A program made the translations under genes and the position numbers. Positions 1-8,052 of a DNA stretch of 64,000 nucleotides are shown here, in pieces. The notes beneath the pieces were generated by a model. It ran no database searches. It had not been told where the DNA came from and saw only the letters and a program-made list of their open reading frames with translations. Every line of letters starts with the position of its first letter. Within the stretch, counting starts at the first letter, position 1. The stretch covers positions 3,658,001 to 3,722,000 of the forward strand of contig NZ_CP147776.1 in the NCBI RefSeq assembly GCF_037300705.1, written 5' to 3'. This DNA is from Massilia sp. W12. GTDB taxonomy: Bacteria > Pseudomonadota > Gammaproteobacteria > Burkholderiales > Burkholderiaceae_D.

Positions 1-857
1 TACAGATACAAACCAATGGCGCCGACGATGGCGGTCAAGCTCCAGAGATATAAAATCTTGGCGCAGGCTTTCAGGGTTCCACCATGATTGGGGGTGACGG
101 TTTGCAGATTATTCATGCCAAACCAGGCGGCGGCGACCATCGGGATCAGCAGCAAGCCCCATAAAAAGCCGGCGTTTTGCACCCAGGTCGGCGTGCCGGC
201 CACAATTTTGCCCAGCAGCCAGCCGGAGTCTTTCACCAGCACCATGGGGCTGCCTGCCGCCGCGCCGAAAATGCCGCCCATCATCACCAGCGGAATCAAA
301 ATCTGGCTGCTGGTGACGCCGAAATTGCCCAGGCCGGCATTCAAGCCCAGCGCCGTGCCTTGCCGGCTCTTGGGGAAGAAGCTGCTGATATTCGACATCG
401 AGCAGGCGAAATTGCCGCCGCCGATGCCCGACAGGAAGGCGCACAGTTGGAAATACCACAGCGGCGTCTGCTTATCCTGCAAGCCCAGCCCGGTCAAAAA
501 AGCCGGAATCATCAGCAACAGGCTGGTGAAGAAAATCGTGTTGCGTCCCCCCGCCAAGCGGATGAAAAAGGAGGCGGCAATGCGGAAGGTGGCGCCCATC
601 AGGCCGGCAATCGCAGTCAGGGTGAACAGCTCAGCCTGGCTGAAGGGAAAGCCCAGGTTCATCATTTGCACTGTGATGATGCCCCACATCAGCCAGACCG
701 CGAAGGCGACCAAGAGATTGGGAATCGAAATCCACAGATTGCGGCGCGCGATATGCTGGCCTGTGCTTTGCCAAAAGGCCGGGTCTTCCGGTCTCCAGTC
801 GGCGATGTCAGGCCCGCTGCTTTTGGCGGCTGCTTGACGCATGCTTTGCGTAGTCAT
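1..857 (-). CDS. narK: NarK-type nitrate/nitrite transporter (3' end outside window)
   Basis: This is a major facilitator carrier of the nitrate/nitrite porter family in the inner membrane. About 285 N-terminal residues are visible before the window edge. After a hydrophilic leader of about 40 residues come repeated membrane segments. A conserved Arg lies in the second one (R92, in GATFRI), where NarK proteins bind the anion. The Gly/Asn-rich nitrate signature GLNAGLGNFG is at about residues 171-180. The start is ATG at 855-857 behind GGGAG. It lies 19 bp after the other narK, so the two are probably co-transcribed. Paired narK1/narK2 genes usually precede narGHJI; that would lie to the left and cannot be seen. 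The long N-terminus resembles the NarK2-like (nitrate/nitrite exchange) half of such pairs; this subtype is inferred. Confidence 0.9.
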   Translation of the reverse strand, partial: MTTQSMRQAAAKSSGPDIADWRPEDPAFWQSTGQHIARRNLWISIPNLLVAFAVWLMWGIITVQMMNLGFPFSQAELFTLTAIAGLMGATFRIAASFFIRLAGGRNTIFFTSLLLMIPAFLTGLGLQDKQTPLWYFQLCAFLSGIGGGNFACSMSNISSFFPKSRQGTALGLNAGLGNFGVTSSQILIPLVMMGGIFGAAAGSPMVLVKDSGWLLGKIVAGTPTWVQNAGFLWGLLLIPMVAAAWFGMNNLQTVTPNHGGTLKACAKILYLWSLTAIVGAIGLYL

Positions 858-876
858 TGTTATGCTCCCGGGTTAA

Positions 877-2145
877 TCATGCCGCGCCGCGCACCACATC
901 GGTGCGGCGCACTTCTGTCCAGTACATCCAAATCAAAGACACCCACACCACGCCATACAAGAGCATGAAGGCGCTGGAGCGGATGCCGGTCAAATCAAGC
1001 AAGGCGCCGAACATGATCGGCAGCACAAACCCGCCCAGACCGCCGGCTAAACCGACAATGCCGCTGATGGCGCCGATGTTGGCGGGATAGTCATCGGCGA
1101 TGTATTTAAAGACGCTGGCTTTGCCAAAAGCCCAGGCAATGCCCAAGATGAACATGAGGGCGGTGAAGAGCCAGACGTTTAAGCCGAGGTGAAAGGTTTT
1201 CGGCCCGTTGACCGTGCTGATGGTGAAATCGGTTTGCGGATAAGACAGCAAGAACAGGCAAATCCAGCTCACCCACAGCACCCACCAGGTGACGCTGTGC
1301 GCGCCGTAGCGGTCACTGAGCCAGCCGCCCACCGCGCGCAACACCCCGCCCGGCAAGGAGAAGCAGGCCGCCAGCAAAGCCGCCTGTTTAATATCCAAGC
1401 CAAATTCGCCGATGTAGTACTGCACCATCCACAGCGCCAGCGCGACATAACCGCCGAAGACAATGCTGTAGTACTGGCAATATTTGAGGACGCGCGGATC
1501 TTTCAGGGCGCGCAGTTGATCGCCGAATTTGACATTGGAGGGAACCAGATGCGCCGGGTCGCTGTGGCTGAACATCCAAAACAGCAGCAGTGTCCCCAGC
1601 ATGATGGCGGCATACACTTGCGGCACAGCAGCCCAGCCAAAGCCCAGCAAAATCAGGGGGGCGATGAATTTATTCACCGCCGAACCGGAATTACCGGCCC
1701 CGTACACGCCCATCGCCATACCCTGCTGCGACTTGGGAAACCAGCGCGCGACATATGGCGTGCCGACCGAAAACGAGCCGCCGGCCAGACCGACAAATAA
1801 GCCTATGGTCAGGAAGTGCCAATACTGGGTGGCGTAGGCCATGAGCCAAATGGCGGGAATGGTAGCCGCCATCAGGCAAGCCATCACAATGCGTCCGCCG
1901 TAGCGATCAGTCCAGATGCCCAGCGGCACCCGCACCAGCGAGCCGGTCAAGACCGGCATCGCGGTCAAGAGGCCGAATTCGGTGGCGTTGAGATTCAGCA
2001 TTTTTTTGACCGGAATCCCGATCACGCCAAACATCATCCACACCATAAAACACACAGTGAATGAGAGTGTGCTGACGATCAGCACCGACCACGCCTTGCC
2101 CCGGCTGTCCGGCGCACTTGCCTTTTGGGTATTGTCTGCAGCCAT
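877..2145 (-). CDS. narK: NarK1-type nitrate transporter
   Basis: This is a 422-residue MFS permease of the nitrate/nitrite porter family, predicted to carry nitrate across the inner membrane. It has about 12 hydrophobic segments. A conserved Arg sits in the second helix (R72, in SLVRVPLG). The first nitrate signature is GVYGAGNSG (146-154), and a second Gly-rich signature, GIVGLAGGLGG, lies near residue 365. The basic loop DRYGGR is typical of MFS proteins. The start is ATG with GGGAG just upstream. Sequence style fits the NarK1 (proton-coupled nitrate uptake) branch, while the gene that follows looks like NarK2. In Burkholderiales such pairs supply respiratory nitrate reductase. I found no clear FNR box (TTGAT-N4-ATCAA) upstream, so oxygen control is not demonstrated. 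Confidence 0.92.
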   Translation of the reverse strand: MAADNTQKASAPDSRGKAWSVLIVSTLSFTVCFMVWMMFGVIGIPVKKMLNLNATEFGLLTAMPVLTGSLVRVPLGIWTDRYGGRIVMACLMAATIPAIWLMAYATQYWHFLTIGLFVGLAGGSFSVGTPYVARWFPKSQQGMAMGVYGAGNSGSAVNKFIAPLILLGFGWAAVPQVYAAIMLGTLLLFWMFSHSDPAHLVPSNVKFGDQLRALKDPRVLKYCQYYSIVFGGYVALALWMVQYYIGEFGLDIKQAALLAACFSLPGGVLRAVGGWLSDRYGAHSVTWWVLWVSWICLFLLSYPQTDFTISTVNGPKTFHLGLNVWLFTALMFILGIAWAFGKASVFKYIADDYPANIGAISGIVGLAGGLGGFVLPIMFGALLDLTGIRSSAFMLLYGVVWVSLIWMYWTEVRRTDVVRGAA

Positions 2146-2260
2146 GTTATTTGCTCCCTCAAAATATGCATACAGTTTGCATGTTTTAATTCAGCACAGG
2201 CATTCTCAGGGCGGCCAGGGAGAACGGGTGCAAACGGCCTAGCCGGATGGGCTGGCCGCC

Positions 2261-2313
2261 TAGCCCGTTTGGGCTAAGGGCTTGGCAGTGTGGGCTAGCG
2301 CGGGACTGCCAAG
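2261..2313. promoter_or_regulatory. Inverted repeats upstream of narK1
   Basis: The gap between narK1 and the rightward gene at 2413 holds two perfect inverted repeats. TAGCCC (2261-2266) and GGGCTA (2271-2276) form a 6-bp stem with a 4-nt loop. CTTGGCAGT (2281-2289) and ACTGCCAAG (2305-2313) are 9-bp arms 15 nt apart. Neither is followed by a T-run on either strand, so an operator or a folded leader is more likely than a terminator. The binding protein is unknown. The rest of 2146-2412 shows no convincing promoter. Confidence 0.4.
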
Positions 2314-2412
2314 CAGGGGATGTAACAATGCAATGAAATCTGCAAGCAAATGCAAGCAGGGATTCGGGCAGATCGTGCTAAATTTGCAGAGAGACAGAGT
2401 CAGGAGAATTTT

Positions 2413-2832
2413 ATGAAAGACGGTATACCACATCGTAACCACTCACCCCATGGCTGGTGGATTGCCAGTTTTATCATGCGGGCGGCATGGGAAGATGAGC
2501 CGAATCCTTCATTGAAAAGCCGCTGCTGGGCCTGGGAAAACACCATCATTTTGCAAGCGCCTGATCGTGAAGCCGCTTACGAAAAAGCGCTGGCGCTGGC
2601 GGAGCAGGATTGCGGTTCAGAGTTTGAAGGAAGCAAAAACAGAAAGGGCCGTTGGGTTTTTGAAGGACTGACATCACTCTTGGCGATTCATGAAGAATTG
2701 CAGGATGGCGCCGAAATACTGTGGGAAGAGCATGACAATCGCACGCTGGGAAAAATCCGCTCATGGATCAAGCGCAAGGATGAGCTGGAAGTGTTTGATG
2801 ATACCCCGGCAGTGGGCGATCTGAGCGACTGA
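2413..2832 (+). CDS. DUF4288-like small cytoplasmic protein
   Basis: This is a 139-residue hydrophilic, Trp- and Glu-rich protein with no signal peptide or membrane segment. The pattern of an N-terminal WWIASFIMRA strand, a central segment rich in EAAYEKALALAE, and a later strand GRWVFEGLTSLL followed by DGAEILWEEHD resembles the DUF4288 family, whose function is unknown. The start is ATG 2413 because AGGAG lies at 2402-2406; an in-frame ATG at 2350 has no such site. It stands alone: narK is divergent on the left and soxR is convergent on the right. Family assignment is from memory of the pattern and is moderate. Confidence 0.65.
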   Translation: MKDGIPHRNHSPHGWWIASFIMRAAWEDEPNPSLKSRCWAWENTIILQAPDREAAYEKALALAEQDCGSEFEGSKNRKGRWVFEGLTSLLAIHEELQDGAEILWEEHDNRTLGKIRSWIKRKDELEVFDDTPAVGDLSD

Positions 2833-2945
2833 AGCATGCCGCAGAGTGATTGCACAAGATCCCCGACAAAGGCGCCCGGGGACGACGGTGCATAATGTAT
2901 TCGTAAAAAAACCACTCGCCATACACAGCGTTTAAAGCTGAATAG

Positions 2946-3458
2946 CTACCATTTTTTCAGCAAATAGCGCGCCCCGCTGCCCTCTTGCGCCGCCTGATCC
3001 TGCGGGTTGTACAGCGCGCATTTGGTGAGGGACAAACAACCACAGCCAATGCAGGAATCAAATCTGTCGCGCAGGGCGATCAGGGCGTCAATTCTTTGTT
3101 GGATCAAGGGCTGCCAGGAGGCGGCGAGCTGGCGCCAGTCTTCCGGCGTGGGGGTGCGTTGCTGCGGCAGGCTGGCGAAGGCGGCGCGGATTTGCTCCAG
3201 ATTCAAGCCGGCTTGCTGGGCGGCGCGAATGAAGGCGATGCGGCGCAGGCTTTCGCGTTTGTATAAGCGCTGGCCGCCGCTGGAACGGCTGCTGTGCAGC
3301 AAACCCTGTTCTTCGTAATAACGCAAGGCGCTGGCCGCAAGCCCTGAGCGGCGCGCCACTTCGCTGATCGGCATCAGATTCGGGCCGCTTGGATGGTCGG
3401 CAGCCGGGCTTGCGCCGGTTTCCGGCTGGGCGGTTTTGCGATTGGGCATGGCGGACAT
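2946..3458 (-). CDS. soxR: SoxR, redox-sensing MerR-family activator
   Basis: This is a 170-residue MerR-type regulator. A winged helix-turn-helix spans about residues 29-75 (PISEVARRSGLAASALRYYE, then the wing with SGGQRLYKR). A long dimerisation helix follows, then the SoxR-specific iron-sulfur motif C136-X2-C139-X-C141-X5-C147, which holds the [2Fe-2S] cluster oxidised by redox-cycling compounds. The first ~28 residues are an unusual hydrophilic extension; a downstream start at M29 is possible. The gene is divergent from a two-gene unit whose promoter has a SoxR-type dyad with a 19-bp spacer (3556-3586), so SoxR most likely controls that unit. No soxS is present, as is usual outside enterics. 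Confidence 0.93.
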   Translation of the reverse strand: MSAMPNRKTAQPETGASPAADHPSGPNLMPISEVARRSGLAASALRYYEEQGLLHSSRSSGGQRLYKRESLRRIAFIRAAQQAGLNLEQIRAAFASLPQQRTPTPEDWRQLAASWQPLIQQRIDALIALRDRFDSCIGCGCLSLTKCALYNPQDQAAQEGSGARYLLKKW

Positions 3459-3555
3459 GTGGGGCCTTTGCGGTGAATGGCGTGTGGTTTGAGACTTGGA
3501 GCAGGGATTGCCCCGCCAGCATGAAATCTTTTGCGGATTATGCGCAAAAAAACGC

Positions 3556-3586
3556 TTGCGCTCAAGTTGACTTTAACTTGCACAAT
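3556..3586 (+). promoter_or_regulatory. SoxR-type promoter with 19-bp spacer
   Basis: A -35 element TTGCGC (3556-3561) and a -10 element CACAAT (3581-3586) are separated by exactly 19 bp, the overlong spacing typical of MerR-family promoters. The spacer reads TCAAGTTGACTTTAACTTG. It begins with the same TCAAGTT half site as the SoxR consensus CCTCAAGTTAACTTGAGG (13 of 18 positions match over 3560-3577). It also contains a perfect CAAGTT/AACTTG inverted repeat (3563-3568, 3575-3580). A transcript starting near 3593 would have a leader of about 22 nt before the ATG at 3615. Confidence 0.75.
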
Positions 3587-3614
3587 GACGCCAGATTCAA
3601 CACAGGAGTTCATC

Positions 3615-3752
3615 ATGGAACAGATTCAACACTGGTTTGCTTTATTGCTGCCTGCTTTGGCGGCAACTGAAATGCAGGCGCAGGGTGCGCACAACAGTTG
3701 CGCGGATTTGCTCGCGCGTCAGGAATGGCAGTTTGATCACAATCTGCGTTGA
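3615..3752 (+). CDS. 45-residue ORF of unknown function in SoxR unit
   Basis: This small frame encodes 45 residues beginning MEQIQHWFALLLPALAATEM. A short hydrophobic stretch (about residues 7-17) is followed by a polar tail with one Cys (NSCADLLARQEWQFDHNLR). AGGAG at 3604-3608 sits 6 nt before the ATG, and the SoxR-type promoter is just upstream, so it should be the first translated product of that transcript. It ends 12 bp before the questin-oxidase-like gene. I recognise no family. It may be a membrane-associated microprotein or a translational leader for the next gene. Confidence 0.6.
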   Translation: MEQIQHWFALLLPALAATEMQAQGAHNSCADLLARQEWQFDHNLR

Positions 3753-3764
3753 GAAGGGGACAAC

Positions 3765-4877
3765 ATGAGCAGCCACCCGATTTTCAGCCTGCAGGCGCAA
3801 GGACAATTACGCCCGCTGGCGCAGCACGCCGCCCTGCATGCGCTGCTGGATGATTTGCCGGCCTATGGCCTGGCGCGCGCACAGATTAATACCCATTTGC
3901 CGATGGCCATGGGCGCGCTGGCGGCGATTGACGCCAGCGGCGATGCGCTGGCGGCCTGGGCAGCGGCGCGCCGCCGCGCCACGCCGGCAGCAGAAGCGCT
4001 GAGCGCGCTGCCGGATATGCCGGATTGGCGCAACGCCATCGGCCAGCAAAGCGCTTTTCCCGGTTTGCGTGAGTATTTTCTTGCGCAGATGCGCGCACAT
4101 GGTGTGCGCAACATCTTGCTGGAAGTCTTGCATGGCATGCCTTTCTGTCCCTCGGGCGCGGCGTTTCATGGCTTGATCCGGCTGGCGCACGGTTTGGATG
4201 CGCAACATCTGGACGAGTGCGCCGCCGGTCTGGCCTGGCTGGTGTGCGCCGCCTGGACGCCGGCCGCGACAGATGAGGCGCCAAGCGGCGCGCTATTTGA
4301 CGATCCCGCCAGCGCATTGGCCTGGCTGGAAGCTGAAATCGGCGCCCTGCCCTGCGATCCATCCAGCATCACGCGTTCGCTGCACGCCGCCGGGGCCAGA
4401 CCCGGTTTGCTGGCGCGCCTGCCGCGTCTGAGGAGTTTGCAAAGTGATGATGAGGCGGTATTGGCGGCGACGCTGGCGGCCATCGCACAGTGTGCGATTC
4501 GCGCCTGGCTGCATGCCGGCGGTTTAACCCGCTTGCATCTGGTGACTGGCGGCAGTGCGCTGCGCCGTTTGCTCTGCCACTTGCCGGCAGCCGAACGCAA
4601 AGCCCTGCTGCCGGCCATGTTGCAAGCTTTTTGGCAAGCGGTTTGCCTGGCCTGGCTGGTAGCGGAACCCGCACAAGCCATGCCGCAAGCGCAAGCACTG
4701 GCGCCAGCCGATTGGCCGGATATATTACGCGCAGCAGCCAGGCTGCAGGATGTGCATGATTTGAAACTGGCGCACGCCTGTTATGCCGAAGCGCAAGCTT
4801 ATGGCTGGCCGGAATACGCGCAGGCGCTGGCCGTGTTATTGCAGGCGATGCGGATTAAAACAGATGCAGGCGGATAG
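3765..4877 (+). CDS. Questin oxidase-like protein (DUF4243 family)
   Basis: This is a 370-residue Ala/Leu-rich, mostly helical protein without signal peptide. It resembles the questin oxidase-like family. The His-containing blocks that I associate with that family are present: THLPMAMGAL (H44), AAFHGLIRLAHGL (H135), RLHLVTGGSALRRLL (H258) and VHDLKLAHACYAEA (H331, H337). Fungal members open the ring of the anthraquinone questin by oxygenation; bacterial members are mostly uncharacterised. The gene has an AAGGGG ribosome site and lies 12 bp after the 45-residue ORF, behind a SoxR-type promoter. Since SoxR responds to redox-active quinones and phenazines, a role in modifying or detoxifying such compounds is a reasonable inference, not a demonstrated one. 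Confidence 0.7.
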   Translation: MSSHPIFSLQAQGQLRPLAQHAALHALLDDLPAYGLARAQINTHLPMAMGALAAIDASGDALAAWAAARRRATPAAEALSALPDMPDWRNAIGQQSAFPGLREYFLAQMRAHGVRNILLEVLHGMPFCPSGAAFHGLIRLAHGLDAQHLDECAAGLAWLVCAAWTPAATDEAPSGALFDDPASALAWLEAEIGALPCDPSSITRSLHAAGARPGLLARLPRLRSLQSDDEAVLAATLAAIAQCAIRAWLHAGGLTRLHLVTGGSALRRLLCHLPAAERKALLPAMLQAFWQAVCLAWLVAEPAQAMPQAQALAPADWPDILRAAARLQDVHDLKLAHACYAEAQAYGWPEYAQALAVLLQAMRIKTDAGG

Positions 4878-5025
4878 CAGGCCGGGCCGCGACGGCCCGC
4901 CGCCGCGCCTGCGGGCGCCGAAAATCTTGCAATTTTCCCATGATTTGCACCGTGTTTTGATATTATTTGCCCACTTGAAATTGTTTCATTCCTTCAAGCA
5001 CCTTTTCCACACAATGAGATCATTC

Positions 5026-5676
5026 ATGAAAAAACTGACTTTACTGCTCGCGCTGGCGCTCGCCGGCGGCGTCGCACAAGCTGACAATCTGCTCATCAAT
5101 GGCGGTTTTGAAGGCAGCGCGCCGCTGCAAAACAATCGCGGCGACGCCAATTCGATGGCGCTCACCACCGGCTCGACCTATCTGCCGGGCTGGCGCGTGA
5201 TCGGGCCGGAAGTGGCCTGGATCGGCCAGGGCAATCCATACAATTTGCACGCCGCCGAAGGTGAGCGTTTTGTCGATTTGACCGGCTGGCTCAATCAGAA
5301 CGGCAATCAGGGCGGTTTGACGCAAACCATCCAAACCGTGGCCGGGCAACAATATGTGCTGGAGTTTGATTTGGGCAGCTCTTCCTTTTACAACTGGGGC
5401 CAGCCGAATTCCCTCACCGCCTCTGCCGGCAATGCTTCGCAATTGTTCAGCAACACCAATGTCAGCGACTATGGCTCCTGGCAGCATTTCAGCCTGAACT
5501 TTACCGCCACCGGGAATACCACTGAGATTTCTTTTGTCGGCAACACTGCCGGCTATTACATCGGCCTGGACAATGCGCGCGTCACGGCCGCTGTGCCGGA
5601 AATCGAAACCTGGGCCGGTTTGCTCGCGGGTCTGGGCGCGCTGGGTTTGTTGGCGCGGCGGCGCAAACAGGGCTGA
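5026..5676 (+). CDS. PEP-CTERM sorting-domain exported protein
   Basis: This is a 216-residue secreted protein. A signal peptide spans residues 1-19 (MKKLTLLLALALAGGVAQA). A beta-rich domain starting DNLLINGGFEG and including DNARV near its end resembles DUF642/galactose-binding-like PEP-CTERM proteins. From about residue 190 comes VPEIETW, a hydrophobic helix and the basic tail ARRRKQG. This is the tripartite signal recognised by exosortase (EpsH/XrtA) for surface sorting. The usual VPEP is VPEI here. ATG 5014 is an alternative start four residues earlier; 5026 follows a weak GAGAT. No exosortase or exopolysaccharide genes are in the window. Confidence 0.85.
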   Translation: MKKLTLLLALALAGGVAQADNLLINGGFEGSAPLQNNRGDANSMALTTGSTYLPGWRVIGPEVAWIGQGNPYNLHAAEGERFVDLTGWLNQNGNQGGLTQTIQTVAGQQYVLEFDLGSSSFYNWGQPNSLTASAGNASQLFSNTNVSDYGSWQHFSLNFTATGNTTEISFVGNTAGYYIGLDNARVTAAVPEIETWAGLLAGLGALGLLARRRKQG

Positions 5677-5682
5677 TGCAGT

Positions 5683-5714
5683 AAGCCGGATTGCCGCTAA
5701 CGGCAACCCGGCTT
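5683..5714 (+). terminator. Stem-loop after PEP-CTERM gene
   Basis: AAGCCGG-A-TTGCCG pairs with CGGCAA-C-CCGGCTT around a CTAA loop, giving 13 base pairs with one mismatch, starting 7 bp after the stop codon. No U-run follows, so it may stabilise the mRNA end or support a weak terminator. Confidence 0.45.
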
Positions 5715-5794
5715 GCCCGCACGCTGCAGAGACGCGCCTTTACCGGCATGCGGCAGTATGCGCTGCGCTTGCGCACAACGCGCAGCCGCAGCGC

Positions 5795-6187
5795 TCAGAA
5801 CCAATGACGGATGATGCCGGCGAGCACGCCTATCACGCTCAAATTGATCAGGGTAAAAGAAAGGGCGAAGGGCAAAATGCGTTGACGCGCCGCTTTGACA
5901 TACGCCAAGGCATACCACAGACGCAGGACACACCATAGCAAGCCGCAAATCGCCGCAATCTGATCCGTCCACCAGATAGCGAGCAGCCACAACAAGGGCA
6001 GAAAAATCGCCACCCCTTCCAGGGTATTCATTTGCGCGCGCAAAGCGCGCTCCAGCAAGGGGTCGCCAGTCATGGCCGGCGGCGCAATGCCACTCTTGCG
6101 CCGTGCGCGCGCCACTTGCAGCACGGTGAAAATCATGAGGACGGCCAGTAAGACTGTCGCCAGCGAGGTCAGGGGGTATGCTTGCAC
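5795..6187 (-). CDS. MAPEG family membrane protein
   Basis: This is a 130-residue integral membrane protein with four predicted helices. The first helix begins SLATVLLAVLMIFTVLQ. It is followed by a basic loop (VARARRKSG) and the MAPEG-typical block LLERALRAQMNTLEGVAIFLP, in which Arg, Asn and Glu are the conserved glutathione-binding-type residues. Family members act in eicosanoid and glutathione metabolism in eukaryotes; bacterial roles are unclear. I chose GTG 6187 because AGGAG (6193-6197) lies 5 nt upstream, and the resulting length is normal for the family. An ATG at 6205 would add six residues but would place the ribosome site inside the gene. Confidence 0.8.
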   Translation of the reverse strand: MQAYPLTSLATVLLAVLMIFTVLQVARARRKSGIAPPAMTGDPLLERALRAQMNTLEGVAIFLPLLWLLAIWWTDQIAAICGLLWCVLRLWYALAYVKAARQRILPFALSFTLINLSVIGVLAGIIRHWF

Positions 6188-6292
6188 GGTCGCTCCTGTC
6201 GGCATCTGAAAAATACAGCATAACAGAGTGCAAGCGCTGCGCGCGACGACCTCAGCTGCGAGGCGCAAGTATTGTCTCTGCGCGCCTGCCGC

Positions 6293-6324
6293 AAAAAAAC
6301 GGGTGGCCGCGCCACCCGTTTTTT
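6293..6324 (-). terminator. Rho-independent terminator of the peptide ABC operon
   Basis: CGGGTGGC (6300-6307) pairs with GCCACCCG (6311-6318) around a CGC loop. Seven A on the left (6293-6299) give a U-run for leftward transcripts, and six T on the right allow function in both directions. It lies 14 bp past the stop codon of the ATPase gene. Confidence 0.85.
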
Positions 6325-6337
6325 CACTTCAGCAAGC

Positions 6338-8038
6338 TCACACCTGCACGCCCTTCGGGATCGCCGAGAGCAGCATCTTGGTGTAGGGATCTTGCGGGTT
6401 GTGGTACAGATCGTCGGAATTGGCGATTTCCACCACTTTGCCCTTGTTCATCACCATCACCTGATCCGAGATGTATTTCACCACCGACAAGTCATGCGAG
6501 ATGAAGATATAGCTCATGCCGTATTCATCCTGCAAATCCTGCAGCAGATTCAGCACTTGCGCCTGCACCGAGACGTCCAGCGCGGAGACCGATTCGTCAC
6601 ACACCAGAATTTCCGGCTTCATGGTCAGGCAGCGAGCAATCGCGATACGCTGGCGCTGGCCGCCGGAGAATTCATGCGGGTAGCGGTAGTAGGCCACTTC
6701 CGGCAAACCGACGCGCTTGAGCAGGGCATGCGCATGCTCGGTGCGCTCGACGTCGTTATTGTAGATATTGTGGATGCGCATCGGCTCCAGCAAGATCTGG
6801 CCCACGGTGAAACGCGGATTCAGGGACGCGTACGGATTTTGGAAAATGATCTGGATGCGGCGCTTGTAATCTTTGTACTCGCGATCCGACATCGAAATCA
6901 AATCTTTGCCGTGGAACAAGGCCTGGCCGGCGGTGGCTTTGTGCAGACGCAGCAGAGTCAGGCCGACGGTGGTCTTGCCGGAGCCGGATTCGCCCACCAC
7001 ACCCAGGGTTTTGCCGCGCGGCAGTTTGAAGGAAACATCCGACACTGCTTTGAATTCGCGCTGACCGAACAGGCCTTCGCGGAAGTAAAAGCTCTTGGCC
7101 AGATTTTTCACTTCCAGCACGATTTCGTCGTCCGGCTTGAAGCCGCGCGGACGATCCGGGCCTTCCTGCACCAGTTTGCCGCTCATATAGTCGTCGATCA
7201 CCGGCAAACGCATCGGGCGGTGGTCAAGATTCGGGCGGCAGTGTAAGAGCGCCTTGGTGTAGGAGTCTTGCGGGTCGAGGAAAACCTGGCGCGCCGGCCC
7301 GGTTTCGCGCACTTCACCGTGCCGCATCACGATCACATGGTCAGAAATCTCGCCCACCAGGCCCAGATCGTGGGTGATGAAGAGCACCGACATATGATGC
7401 TTCTTTTGCAGCGCGGCGATCAGATCCATGATCTGCTTTTGAATCGTCACGTCCAGCGCGGTAGTCGGTTCGTCGGCGATCAAGAGCTTGGGTTCGCAGG
7501 CAATCGCCATGGCGATCATGACGCGCTGCTGCTGCCCGCCCGACATTTGGCTGGGATAGGAGTCGATCTTGGTGTGCGGGTCGGGAATCCCGACTTCTTC
7601 CAGCAAGGCGATGGCGCGTTCGCGCGCCTGCTTCTGGTTCATGCCCATATGCAGGCGCAACACTTCGCACAGCTGGAAGCCGACGGTAAACACCGGGTTC
7701 AGGGACGACATCGGTTCCTGGAAAATCATGGAAATGTCGCGCCCGCACAGTTCGCGCCGCTGTTTGATGCTGAGATCAAACAGATTGCGGCCGCCGAACA
7801 TGGCGCTGGAACCGGCGTCAATGATGGTGGTTTCTTCCGGCAACAGGCCCATCACGGCCAGCGAGCTGACCGATTTGCCCGAGCCTGATTCGCCCACCAG
7901 CGCCACCGTGGAGTTTTTCGGGATGTCGAAGGAAATCCCTTTCACGGCTTCAAATGTGTTTTTCTTGTCGGTCTTGAAGCGCACGCGCAAATTGCGCACC
8001 GACAACAGGAGTTCCTGGGATTGATTATTCTGCGTCAT
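6338..8038 (-). CDS. Peptide ABC transporter, fused double ATPase subunit
   Basis: This 566-residue cytoplasmic protein holds two complete ABC ATPase domains, equivalent to DppD plus DppF (YejF/GsiA-like architecture). Domain 1 has Walker A GESGSGKS (49-56), signature MSGGQQQR (165-172) and Walker B LLIADEP (185-191). Domain 2 has Walker A GESGSGKT (349-356), signature FSGGQRQR (458-465) and Walker B ILVCDES (478-484) with the catalytic Glu kept. Each domain has an OppD/F-type C-terminal stretch ([18 protein letters not shown]). The start is taken at MTQNNQ behind AAGGA; an upstream ATG overlaps the preceding stop codon as ATGA. It is the last gene of the leftward uptake operon. Confidence 0.95.
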   Translation of the reverse strand: MTQNNQSQELLLSVRNLRVRFKTDKKNTFEAVKGISFDIPKNSTVALVGESGSGKSVSSLAVMGLLPEETTIIDAGSSAMFGGRNLFDLSIKQRRELCGRDISMIFQEPMSSLNPVFTVGFQLCEVLRLHMGMNQKQARERAIALLEEVGIPDPHTKIDSYPSQMSGGQQQRVMIAMAIACEPKLLIADEPTTALDVTIQKQIMDLIAALQKKHHMSVLFITHDLGLVGEISDHVIVMRHGEVRETGPARQVFLDPQDSYTKALLHCRPNLDHRPMRLPVIDDYMSGKLVQEGPDRPRGFKPDDEIVLEVKNLAKSFYFREGLFGQREFKAVSDVSFKLPRGKTLGVVGESGSGKTTVGLTLLRLHKATAGQALFHGKDLISMSDREYKDYKRRIQIIFQNPYASLNPRFTVGQILLEPMRIHNIYNNDVERTEHAHALLKRVGLPEVAYYRYPHEFSGGQRQRIAIARCLTMKPEILVCDESVSALDVSVQAQVLNLLQDLQDEYGMSYIFISHDLSVVKYISDQVMVMNKGKVVEIANSDDLYHNPQDPYTKMLLSAIPKGVQV

Positions 8039-8052
8039 GGCTGATCCTTGGC

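Noticed and set aside
2146-2412. FNR/Anr box expected before narK
   Set aside because: No TTGAT-N4-ATCAA or close variant was found on reading the region.
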